Below are positions 16,565 to 23,433 of a DNA stretch of 32,139 nt, one piece after another. The position numbers and the translations under genes are program-made. Every line of letters starts with the position of its first letter. Within the stretch, counting starts at the first letter, position 1. The notes under the pieces are model-generated. The model was not told the DNA's origin. It did not search any database and worked only from the letters and a program-made list of their open reading frames with translations. The stretch comes from Caldilineaceae bacterium. Its GTDB lineage: Bacteria; Chloroflexota; Anaerolineae; Caldilineales; Caldilineaceae. Location: positions 1 through 32,139 of the forward strand of contig JACKBA010000053.1 in the NCBI GenBank assembly GCA_020634815.1, read 5' to 3'.

Positions 16565-17019
16565 ACGCCCTGCGGCCGGTCGCCGCCTTCGCCTTCCTTG
16601 TAGACCTGCATGAATTCGATCTCGGTGCCGCTGACCTCGTCCTGCAGGAAGGCGACCCAGCCTTCGGGATGGATATGGCTGCCGGTCACTTTACACGCCG
16701 AGCACTCCTTGAGCGTGGCGCCGTTGGCCTGCGCCTCGGCGAGCGCGACTTCAATGTCATCTACGGCATAGCAGATGTGATGCAGCCCCTCATGGCCGCG
16801 CTGGGCGATCCACGAAGCGAAGCGGCCGTCCGGGTCCATGGACTGGGTTATCTGGAATTCCACGCCGCCCAGGTCGAAGACTGCGGCGCGATTGCGACTC
16901 TTGCTGAACTCCTTGACCTGCACCGATTCCGGCACGCCCAGCAGTCGCTTGTAGGCGGCCAGCGACGCATCCACGTCGCGCACGGCAAAGGTCATGTGTT
17001 TGATTTGGGTTACGTTCAC
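16561..17019 (-). CDS. VOC (glyoxalase/methylmalonyl-CoA epimerase-like) protein
   Basis: A 152-residue single-domain vicinal-oxygen-chelate protein. It begins NVTQIKHMTFAVRDVDASLA with an expected metal His at residue 8. GLHHICYAVDDIEVA, near residues 78-92, supplies the second His, and GTEIEFMQV, near the end, the Glu. This arrangement is most like methylmalonyl-CoA epimerases and lactoylglutathione lyases. The start is GTG at 17019, chosen because AGAGGA lies about nine bases upstream. It could epimerise or cleave an intermediate. It overlaps the next gene by four bases. Confidence 0.85.
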   Translation of the reverse strand: MNVTQIKHMTFAVRDVDASLAAYKRLLGVPESVQVKEFSKSRNRAAVFDLGGVEFQITQSMDPDGRFASWIAQRGHEGLHHICYAVDDIEVALAEAQANGATLKECSACKVTGSHIHPEGWVAFLQDEVSGTEIEFMQVYKEGEGGDRPQGV

Positions 17020-17070
17020 AGCGGATATCCTCTCGAAATTAGGGCAGATCGATCCAGTTGCATTCTCATT

Positions 17071-17129
17071 AGCAATCTACAATTTGCAATCAATCATCAA
17101 CAATTATTGATGGGGAATTGTAGATTGCT
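17071..17129. repeat. Short palindrome with 14-bp stem, CAATTG-like family
   Basis: AGCAATCTACAATT (17071-17084) pairs perfectly with AATTGTAGATTGCT (17116-17129) across an AT-rich loop. It lies between the SDR stop (17135) and the VOC start and is markedly more AT-rich than the genes around it. It could be a transcript-stabilising hairpin between operon genes. Confidence 0.75.
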
Positions 17130-17134
17130 GATTG

Positions 17135-17971
17135 TTAACGGCGCGCCAGGCGTTCCTTCATCTCCTCCACATAGAGCGTCGCCTTCTCCGGCGCAAAGGC
17201 AAAGTCATAGCCTTCGGCGGCGATCGTGTCGGCCAGCGGACCGGCGTCGAAGCGCAGGCCGGTGAAGCGAGCGGGTGGCTGCGCCGCCAGCCAGACGAAG
17301 GCCGGCGCCAGTAGCAGCGGGTCGGTCCAGCGCGCCCGATCGTCGTCGCTCAGATTGGCCTCATCGGCACGCGTGATGGAGGTCGGCTTGATCAACTTGC
17401 CCGGCCCCATCGTGTTGATCGCGATGTTGTGCGGCGCCGCTTCCAGGGCCAGCGCCTTGGTGAAGCCTTCGATGCCATGCTTGGCTGCACAGTAGGCGAC
17501 CTCGTCGACGAAGCCGCGCTCGCTGGCGCCGCTGGCGATGGCGATGCAGTGGCCGCCGCCCTGGCGCACCATGTGCGGCCACGCCGCCCACACGCCGTGG
17601 TAGACGCCGGTCAGGTTGACGTCAATCATCTTGCGCCAGAAGTCCGGCGTGTGTTGCGCAAAGGGCACCAGCGGCATCACCGCCGCGTTGTTGACGACGA
17701 CATCGAGCCGGCCCCAGCGGGCGACGATCGTGTCGGCCGTGGCCTGCATGGCATCGGCATTTGTCACGTCGGCGATGCGCGCCATCGCGCGGCCGCCGTC
17801 GCTGTGAATCTCGTCCGCCGTTGCCGCCAGTTCGGTCTCGTCGATGTCGGTGATGCAGACGAGGGCGCCGGCCCGTGCCAGCCCGCGTGCAATACCGGCG
17901 CCAAAACCACGCCCCGCCCCGGTCACCCAGGCAACTCGATTCTCCAGTAGTGCTGATTTCTGTTCGACCAT
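17135..17971 (-). CDS. Short-chain dehydrogenase/reductase (classical SDR)
   Basis: A 278-residue NAD(P)-dependent oxidoreductase. The cofactor motif TGAGRGFG is at residues 17-24, NNAAV near 94-98, the catalytic Ser147 in IASGAS, and Tyr160 with Lys164 in YCAAK. Acidic residues after the second strand (ITDIDETE) suggest preference for NAD over NADP. After the Rossmann core, a C-terminal tail of about 40 residues ends in KERLARR. The ATG at 17971 reads MVEQKSALLENRVAWVTG. It likely oxidises or reduces a hydroxy intermediate of the pathway. Confidence 0.92.
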   Translation of the reverse strand: MVEQKSALLENRVAWVTGAGRGFGAGIARGLARAGALVCITDIDETELAATADEIHSDGGRAMARIADVTNADAMQATADTIVARWGRLDVVVNNAAVMPLVPFAQHTPDFWRKMIDVNLTGVYHGVWAAWPHMVRQGGGHCIAIASGASERGFVDEVAYCAAKHGIEGFTKALALEAAPHNIAINTMGPGKLIKPTSITRADEANLSDDDRARWTDPLLLAPAFVWLAAQPPARFTGLRFDAGPLADTIAAEGYDFAFAPEKATLYVEEMKERLARR

Positions 17972-17994
17972 TGCTTGCGCTCAAGTGTCGCTGA

Positions 17995-18082
17995 AATAGA
18001 ACGCGGATGACGCGGATTGGGCGGATCGAAGCGGATCAGAATCAGCGAAAATCCGCACAATCCGCGTCATCCGCGTTCCATT
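17995..18082. repeat. GCGGAT palindrome, type A
   Basis: An 88-base inverted repeat between the first DUF4438-like gene and the SDR gene, oriented as the other type A copies. Its right end is CCATT rather than CTATT. Arms match the copies at 7463, 8964 and 23315. Confidence 0.85.
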
Positions 18083-18090
18083 GAAAGCTG

Positions 18091-18963
18091 TCAACCAAGC
18101 CGCATCAACTCTTTGATGTTCGCCCCGGCCGTCACCACCGGCTCGATGACCGGCGCCTTGCTCGTCATGATGACGGCGATGCCCGGCCCGTAGCCGCTGC
18201 GGAAGCTGCCGCCCTGGCAGACGACGCCGATGGCCATCGCGCCGCGCAGGTAACCGTGACCGTAGCGGCTGTCCCAGTCGGCGACGGCCACCAGATCGCC
18301 GAAGCGCAGGTCGTCCAGGCCGGCCTCGGCAAAGCGCTGCGGGTCGGAGGTCTGCAAGTTGAGCGCGCCGTTCTCGCTGCCCAGCCCCGCGCCGGCGCCC
18401 GCCAGCACGCTCGGCACGGTTCCCTTGACCGGCACCACCAGCTTGCCGTCGGCGTTCACGTCCGGGTTGAGCGCCTCCAGCAACGCCGGCGAGCAGCTCT
18501 TGAATTGGATGTCGGGAAAATCGGCCAACTGCAAGCCGACGCCGTGCGCCTGCACCTGCACCTTGTCGCCCGGCGCCATCTTCTCCAGCGCGGCGTCGTC
18601 GAAGTGGCAGATCACATGCTCGGCGAAGCGCCCGCTCTTGCCGGTCACCACGCCCGTCGCGCCGCTCGCCGCGCCGTTGACGACGCGTGCCCGGTTGCCC
18701 AGGCAGGCAAAGACGCCCAGCGCGGTGTTGGCATTGCCGCCGGCCTTGATCGACACCCCCGGCTGGATCAACTCGCCCGCCCAGCCCAGGGCGCGGTCGC
18801 CCAGCTTCACGTTGTAGACGATGCCGCCAAAGGTGGGCACCAGCATCGGCTCGCCATCCGCCGATACGAAGTATGGGCTGGCGGGCAAACCGGGCATGGC
18901 CGGGTTGGCGATTTCGCCGAGGACGGAGATTTTTACGAGAGCTGTTTCGTTGGTTGCCAACAT
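18091..18963 (-). CDS. DUF4438-like protein, copy 1
   Basis: A 290-residue protein that I recognise as resembling the uncharacterised DUF4438 family. Its start reads MLATNETALVKISVLGEIAN, followed by GGIVYNVKLGDRALGWAGELIQPGVSIK near 65-95, GVVTGKSGRFAEHVICHF and a Gly-rich C-terminal half with YGHGYLRGAMAIGVVCQGG. No catalytic motif is known to me. It has no signal peptide or membrane segment. The ATG at 18963 is used because the N-terminal MLxTN matches copy 2; a longer frame to 19104 adds only the intergenic repeat. It is adjacent to copy 2, so the two may form one complex. Confidence 0.78.
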   Translation of the reverse strand: MLATNETALVKISVLGEIANPAMPGLPASPYFVSADGEPMLVPTFGGIVYNVKLGDRALGWAGELIQPGVSIKAGGNANTALGVFACLGNRARVVNGAASGATGVVTGKSGRFAEHVICHFDDAALEKMAPGDKVQVQAHGVGLQLADFPDIQFKSCSPALLEALNPDVNADGKLVVPVKGTVPSVLAGAGAGLGSENGALNLQTSDPQRFAEAGLDDLRFGDLVAVADWDSRYGHGYLRGAMAIGVVCQGGSFRSGYGPGIAVIMTSKAPVIEPVVTAGANIKELMRLG

Positions 18964-18980
18964 AGTTAGATTCCGCACTG

Positions 18981-19060
18981 ATTTGTGAGGTGTTTGGGTT
19001 TTTGGGGTCTTCGGGTCGCAGGTGCACCCCCCCAACACCTCAAAACCCCAACACCTCAAA
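18981..19060. repeat. GAGGTGTTTGGG inverted repeat in the leader of DUF4438 copy 1
   Basis: GAGGTGTTTGGGTTTTTGGGG on the left faces two tandem copies of CAACACCTC (19033-19041 and 19049-19057), so two alternative stems are possible. It lies immediately upstream of the gene on the minus strand, within the presumed operon. This repeat family is not related to the GCGGAT elements. Confidence 0.7.
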
Positions 19061-19069
19061 CCACTACAA

Positions 19070-19924
19070 TCACCGAATTCCCAGTATCTTCGCGAGATTC
19101 GCATCCTTGTCGATCACCGGCTCGATCTCGCCATCGGCGCAGACGAGCATGTCCTGGCAGCCGGGGCCGTGGCCGGTCATCACCGAGTCGCCGTGCATGA
19201 TGAGACCAATCGTGACGCCGCTGGCGCGATAGCCGCGGCCGTAGCGATGGTCGGTGTCCATGACCGCCACCAGGTCGCCCAGCTTGAGGTCGTCGATGCC
19301 ATGCTCGGCCAGCGCGGCGCGGTCGCCGGTCATCAGATCCTGGTCGACGAACTCCGGCGTCAGCTCGGCGCCGCTGCCCATGATGTGCGCCGGAATCGTC
19401 GCCACGACGGGCACTTGCAGTTTGCCGGCCGGTGACGCACGCAATCCCCACGCTTCGATCAGGTTCGGCCCGGCTTTCTTGACCAGCACACCGGGAAAGT
19501 CGAGCAGCTTCATGCCGCGCCCAGCGGTCTTGACGACGATACGGTCGCCCACGGTGAGCAGTTCCAACACATCCGGGGCGAAGTCGACCAGCAGCCGGGC
19601 GTGTTCGCCGGTGACGATGCCGCGTGCGCCCGTCGCCGGTCCGCTGGCGACGAAGGCCGCGTTGCCCACGCAGGTGAGATAGTGCATGGCGTGGTCGACG
19701 TCGGAATCAGGGTGAGCGATGGAGACGCCCGGCTCAACATGGTCGCCCGCCCAGCCGTAGGCCGGATCGCCGACGCGCGCGTTGTAGACGATGCCGGACA
19801 TGCCGATGAGCACGCGCCCCGTCCCTTCGGTATCCGGGCGATAAGGTGAGCGTTCCAGCGTCGGCGCGCTGATGAAGGCGGAGACCGCCATGGTGACCAG
19901 GTCGTCGTGATTGGTGCGTAGCAT
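19070..19924 (-). CDS. DUF4438-like protein, copy 2
   Basis: A 284-residue relative of the next gene downstream. MLRTNHDDLVTMAVSAF, GIVYNARVGDPAYGWAGDHVEPGVSI, ARGIVTGEHARLLVDF and RYGRGYRASGVTIGLIMHGD align along the whole length with copy 1 but with many substitutions, so the duplication is old. The best-conserved region is the GWAGxxxxPGVSI block, a candidate ligand site. The ATG at 19924 has GAGAGG eight bases upstream. It is 12 bp after the hydroxyacid dehydrogenase gene in the regulator operon. Confidence 0.78.
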   Translation of the reverse strand: MLRTNHDDLVTMAVSAFISAPTLERSPYRPDTEGTGRVLIGMSGIVYNARVGDPAYGWAGDHVEPGVSIAHPDSDVDHAMHYLTCVGNAAFVASGPATGARGIVTGEHARLLVDFAPDVLELLTVGDRIVVKTAGRGMKLLDFPGVLVKKAGPNLIEAWGLRASPAGKLQVPVVATIPAHIMGSGAELTPEFVDQDLMTGDRAALAEHGIDDLKLGDLVAVMDTDHRYGRGYRASGVTIGLIMHGDSVMTGHGPGCQDMLVCADGEIEPVIDKDANLAKILGIR

Positions 19925-19936
19925 GGGTGTGCCTCT

Positions 19937-20953
19937 CTAGGCGACGCGGTGGGCGAGCGAGCCGTCCGCGGCGAAGCGCGCCACATTGGCGAACACTTCG
20001 CTCATCTGCCGGTCACGGGCGCCGCCGGTGCCGCCGCCGATGTGGGGCGTCAGGATGACGTTGTCGCATTGGAGCAGTGGGTGGTCGAATGGAATCGGCT
20101 CGTATAGGAAGACGTCGAGGCCGGCGCCGGCAATCTGCCCGTTTTGTAGCGCGTCCACCAGTGCCGCTTCGTCGATGACGCCGCCGCGGCTGATGTTGAC
20201 GAGAAACGCGCTCGGCTTCATCAGCGCCAGTTCGCGCGCTCCGATCATCTTTTCAGTCTCCGGGGTCAGTGGCGACGAGAGCAGCACGAAGTCCGCCGCC
20301 TGCAAGAGGTCATCCTTTTCGGCGTAGGTGACCTCTTCGGCCAGTTCCACACTGGCGGGCAGGCGGGTGCGCTTGTTGTAGATCACCTTCATGCCAAAGG
20401 CCCGCGCCCGCCGCGCCGTCTCGGTGCCGATTTCGCCAAAACCGATAATGCCGAGCGTGTGCCCGGTAACCTCGCGCATCTGCGACTGCATATTCATCCA
20501 CTGGAACTTGTGGCGTCGCTGCTCGGTGAGGATGGGTTCGACGCCCAACGCCCGGTACGCGCCGGTGACTGTGGCGTCGTGGGCTCTCACCAGGTTTTTG
20601 CTCAGCGCCAGGAGCAGCGTCATGGCGAGCTCGGCCACGGCGATGCAGCCGTGCAGCGGCATGGTGGCGACGGCGACGCCGGCCGCGCGCGCCGCGGCGA
20701 GATCGATGCCGTCCGGCCGCGTGCCGTAGCGTTGAATGAGCTTGAGCCGGCTCGCTGCGGCGATCATCTCGCCGGTGATGGCGACGTTCTGCGTCACGAT
20801 GGCGTCGGCGGCGGGCAGCAGCGCGGCCAGCGCGGCCGGCGAGGCGTCCTCAGGCGCGACGAGCGTCAGCGATTGGGCCGGCGCCAGCCGGGTAATCCAC
20901 TCAAAATCGGCCTGCCCCTTGGGATCGGCAAAGAGTACGGTGAATGGCGGCAT
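19937..20953 (-). CDS. D-2-hydroxyacid dehydrogenase family protein, copy 1
   Basis: A 338-residue NAD-dependent enzyme. The cofactor motif GFGEIG is at residues 171-176. The catalytic triad is Arg256 (NISRGG), Glu285 (DVFLYEP) and His304 (TPHIGG). Between the N-terminal substrate domain and the cofactor domain it has the segment LTEQRRHKFQWMNMQSQM, whose start (ILT-acid-QRR) is shared with the second copy at 23434. It would reduce a 2-oxo acid to a D-2-hydroxyacid or the reverse. Its start lies four bases beyond the regulator's stop, so it is co-translated with the GntR gene. Confidence 0.93.
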   Translation of the reverse strand: MPPFTVLFADPKGQADFEWITRLAPAQSLTLVAPEDASPAALAALLPAADAIVTQNVAITGEMIAAASRLKLIQRYGTRPDGIDLAAARAAGVAVATMPLHGCIAVAELAMTLLLALSKNLVRAHDATVTGAYRALGVEPILTEQRRHKFQWMNMQSQMREVTGHTLGIIGFGEIGTETARRARAFGMKVIYNKRTRLPASVELAEEVTYAEKDDLLQAADFVLLSSPLTPETEKMIGARELALMKPSAFLVNISRGGVIDEAALVDALQNGQIAGAGLDVFLYEPIPFDHPLLQCDNVILTPHIGGGTGGARDRQMSEVFANVARFAADGSLAHRVA

Positions 20954-20957
20954 ATGG

Positions 20958-21662
20958 TCATTGCCCCTTCGTGGGTAGCATGGAACTTTCCAGTGTCTCC
21001 TCCAACGGCCAGTTGGCCAGCAGGTTGTGCAGCGACTCGGCGATGTGGTCGCTGAGTATCTGCCGCGCCAGCACCCTGTCGCGCGCCTTCAGCGCCGTGA
21101 TGAGCGTGGGATGGCTCCCGACCACCTCGTCGAGGAAGGTGTAGATCTTGTGACGCGTGCGCAGGCAGCGCTTCATCCCCACTTCCAGGTTGCGCCACAG
21201 TTTCAACGCAAGCTCGTGGTCGGCCTTTTCAAGCAGGTATTCGTGAAAGTGAAGATCGATCTCCACGAGTTGCGAGAGGCCGCCGTTGCGCGCGGCGACG
21301 CGCATCTGCTCGACGATGGCATCGAGGTGGTCGATCTCGGCGTCGGTCATGCGCGTGATGCTGCGATCGAGCGCCAGCAGTTCCAGCGCGGTGCGTACGG
21401 AGTAGAGTTCCTCCACGTATTTGCGCGTGAGCGGCGTGACGATGACGCCCTTGTAGGGTACGCTCTGTAGCAGCCCCTCCTGCTCGAGCTGGCCCAGTGC
21501 CTCGCGGATGGGGCCGCGGCTGACGCCGAGTTGCTCGGCAATCTGCGCCTGGTTGAATTCCGTGCCCGGCGCCAGCGTGCCCTCGATGATGAGCTGGCGC
21601 AGAATCTCGGTGACATTGGCCTTGAGCGTGGTCGGTTTGATATGCGGTAATTGGTCAAGCAT
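20958..21662 (-). CDS. GntR-family transcriptional regulator, FCD (FadR C-terminal) subfamily
   Basis: A 234-residue one-component regulator. The N-terminal winged helix-turn-helix covers about residues 10-75, with PGTEFNQAQIAEQLGVSRGPIREALGQLEQEGLL as the classical GntR recognition region. The C-terminal all-helical FCD domain keeps the His residues that usually bind a metal and carboxylate ligand (DLHFHEYL, GSHPTL and SDHIAESL). Such proteins usually repress catabolic genes until a carboxylic acid metabolite binds. The ATG at 21662 is chosen because it gives the usual N-terminus; the longer frame to 21770 adds unrelated sequence. It is the first gene of the leftward arm from hub 2 and probably controls itself and both hubs. 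Confidence 0.93.
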   Translation of the reverse strand: MLDQLPHIKPTTLKANVTEILRQLIIEGTLAPGTEFNQAQIAEQLGVSRGPIREALGQLEQEGLLQSVPYKGVIVTPLTRKYVEELYSVRTALELLALDRSITRMTDAEIDHLDAIVEQMRVAARNGGLSQLVEIDLHFHEYLLEKADHELALKLWRNLEVGMKRCLRTRHKIYTFLDEVVGSHPTLITALKARDRVLARQILSDHIAESLHNLLANWPLEETLESSMLPTKGQ

Positions 21663-21771
21663 GGTTGTCGTACCTGTCGAGTGCGGTTGCCTGGCTCGCG
21701 CCCGAAAATTGGGCGGCGAACGTCTCCTGGTTGATGTGTCGATGGGCGCTTTTGCGGCGCCTGCCTGCACG

Positions 21772-21800
21772 TTGACAGTGATGTGCCGGTATGATATAAC
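21772..21800 (+). promoter_or_regulatory. Rightward promoter of hub 2 (glycosidase-like arm)
   Basis: TTGACA (21772-21777), 17 bp, then TATAAC (21795-21800). The block TATGATATAAC is identical to hub 1. The start would be near 21807, about 85 bases before the gene at 21892. Confidence 0.78.
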
Positions 21801-21819
21801 CCAGACATCAGTTTGTCAA
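21791..21819 (-). promoter_or_regulatory. Leftward promoter of hub 2 (GntR arm), -35 inside the operator
   Basis: On the minus strand TTGACA (complement of 21814-21819) and TATCAT (complement of 21791-21796) are 17 bp apart. The start would be near 21784, about 120 bases before the GntR gene. This would allow autoregulation. Confidence 0.6.
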
Positions 21820-21828
21820 CTGTTAACA
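21814..21828. promoter_or_regulatory. Operator palindrome of hub 2, predicted GntR/FCD site
   Basis: TGTCAACTGTTAACA differs from the hub 1 palindrome by one base and lies at the same distance (13 bp) after the identical TATGATATAAC block. It is between the regulator gene and the divergent operon, the usual place for a GntR autoregulatory site. Confidence 0.72.
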
Positions 21829-21891
21829 GTAAACACGGCGCCGCTAGCTTGACGCGCCGTACACTTGCCGAAAAGATGACGAGATTTGCCC

Positions 21892-23319
21892 ATGCCAGCT
21901 CAATCCGCCGCGCAGAAATTCGTCGGTATCCAGATCAGCCCGATCAGTTTTGTGGACGAAGGGATCGACACGGTGCTCGATACCTTGCAGCAGCGCGTGG
22001 GCGTCAACGTCCTCATGATTGGCACCGTTTCGTGGCTGGGCCTCAAGGCCGGGCGCAGTATCTCCCACAAGCTGGATGGCTGGCCCGACCACGGCATCCC
22101 AGAGCCGATTGAGATGAAGGGCGGTGCTTATTTTACGCCACATCCCGAGTATTACGCGCACACGGCGATCAAGGATTTTCGAGCCAAGGATGAAATCACC
22201 GCCGGCTTCGACGTGCTGGAAGCCGTGATCCCGGCGGCCAAGGCGCGCGGCATGCGCGTCATGCCCGAATTGATGGAGCCGCTCTTTAAGTACGCCGGGC
22301 ATGGTTCGGTCAACAATGTCGACATCGCCAATATGCCGCAGTACCTGGAAATCGACCTCTACGGGCGCACCGCGGCGGAGCCGTGCACCAACAATCCCGA
22401 TTACCGGCGCTGGTGGCAGAGCCTGATCGAGGACCAGTGCCGCAGCTACGCCATCGACGGCATCATGTGGTGCAACGAGCGGCGCAGCCCGCTGGATCAG
22501 ATGATCGCCGGGCAGGCGCCGGGCTGCTTTTGCGAGCATTGCCGCCGCGAGGCGATGGCGCGGGGGCTCGAGGTCGAGCCGGTGCGCAAGGCCTTCCTGG
22601 CCGTGTGGGAGTATTTCCAACAGGCGCGGGCCGGGGATGCCTTCGTCGACGGCGCGCTCATCGAGTTTCTGCGCGTGCTCTTCGCCAACCCGGAGATCTT
22701 GATCTGGGAGCGTTTCTGGCTGGAGCGCAACAAGGATCTGGATCGTGAGCTTTACGGCCAGGTCAAGTGGTGCAACCCCGATCTGGAGTTTGGCCTGAAC
22801 GTCTGGAATCGCAACCACTTCAACCCCTTCCGCAAGGCGCAGTGGCCGTGGGCGGAACAGACGCGCTACGCCGACTGGGTCAAGCCGATCACCTACCAGC
22901 ACCAGTCGGGCCAGATCTACGTGAAGGAGATGAGCGATTTGCACAAGTCGATCCTGCGTGACGTGACGCCGCAGGAGATGACGCCGCTCATGTACAAGCT
23001 GCTGGGGTTGAACGAGGCGCCGTGGGACGACCTGATCGCCGCGGGGATGGATCCCGACACCTACGTCTACGGCCAGTGCGCCGACGCGGTGCGCGGGGTG
23101 GCGGGCAAGGTGCCGGTCTATATGGGCATCGGCGTGGACGCGCCGCGCACGCTGCCCGAGCAGGCAAAATGCACGCCGGACATCGTCTACCGCAGCGTGC
23201 TGGCGACCTACCGCGCCGGTGGCCAGGGGGTCATCTTTGCGCCCAACTACGCCAGCATGCACCTGAGTAACCTCGATGGCGCGGCGCGGGCATTGCACGA
23301 GTTGGGGATCAATGAATAG
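21892..23319 (+). CDS. Putative glycoside-hydrolase-like TIM-barrel protein
   Basis: A 475-residue soluble protein with no signal peptide. Its layout suggests a (beta/alpha)8 barrel like uncharacterised glycosidase-like families: GVNVLMIGTVSW near residues 37-48, AKARGMRVMPELMEP near 116-130, and YAIDGIMWCNERRSP at about 186-200, where Glu196 at a strand end could be catalytic. A GCFCEHCRR cysteine cluster (Cys212, Cys214, Cys217) follows, a motif seen in some barrel glycosidases where it shapes a loop or binds metal. The ATG at 21892 is preferred over the TTG six bases earlier. It is the first gene of the rightward arm from hub 2. Function is inferred from fold-like motifs only; an isomerase or a non-sugar hydrolase is possible. 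Confidence 0.68.
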   Translation: MPAQSAAQKFVGIQISPISFVDEGIDTVLDTLQQRVGVNVLMIGTVSWLGLKAGRSISHKLDGWPDHGIPEPIEMKGGAYFTPHPEYYAHTAIKDFRAKDEITAGFDVLEAVIPAAKARGMRVMPELMEPLFKYAGHGSVNNVDIANMPQYLEIDLYGRTAAEPCTNNPDYRRWWQSLIEDQCRSYAIDGIMWCNERRSPLDQMIAGQAPGCFCEHCRREAMARGLEVEPVRKAFLAVWEYFQQARAGDAFVDGALIEFLRVLFANPEILIWERFWLERNKDLDRELYGQVKWCNPDLEFGLNVWNRNHFNPFRKAQWPWAEQTRYADWVKPITYQHQSGQIYVKEMSDLHKSILRDVTPQEMTPLMYKLLGLNEAPWDDLIAAGMDPDTYVYGQCADAVRGVAGKVPVYMGIGVDAPRTLPEQAKCTPDIVYRSVLATYRAGGQGVIFAPNYASMHLSNLDGAARALHELGINE

Positions 23320-23414
23320 AACGTGGATGACGCGGATTGGGCGGATCAACGCGGATTCTGCTTTCGCCTTTGATCCGCATGAATCCGCCCAATCCGCGTC
23401 ATCCGCGTTCTATT
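23315..23414. repeat. GCGGAT palindrome, type A, overlapping a stop codon
   Basis: A 100-base inverted repeat starting AATAGAACGTGGATGACG. The TAG at 23317-23319, inside the left arm, is the stop codon of the barrel protein, so the element supplies the end of that gene. The right arm ends at TTCTATT, 20 bases before the next start. Confidence 0.87.
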
Positions 23415-23433
23415 GAAACTTACGAGGTCAGCT

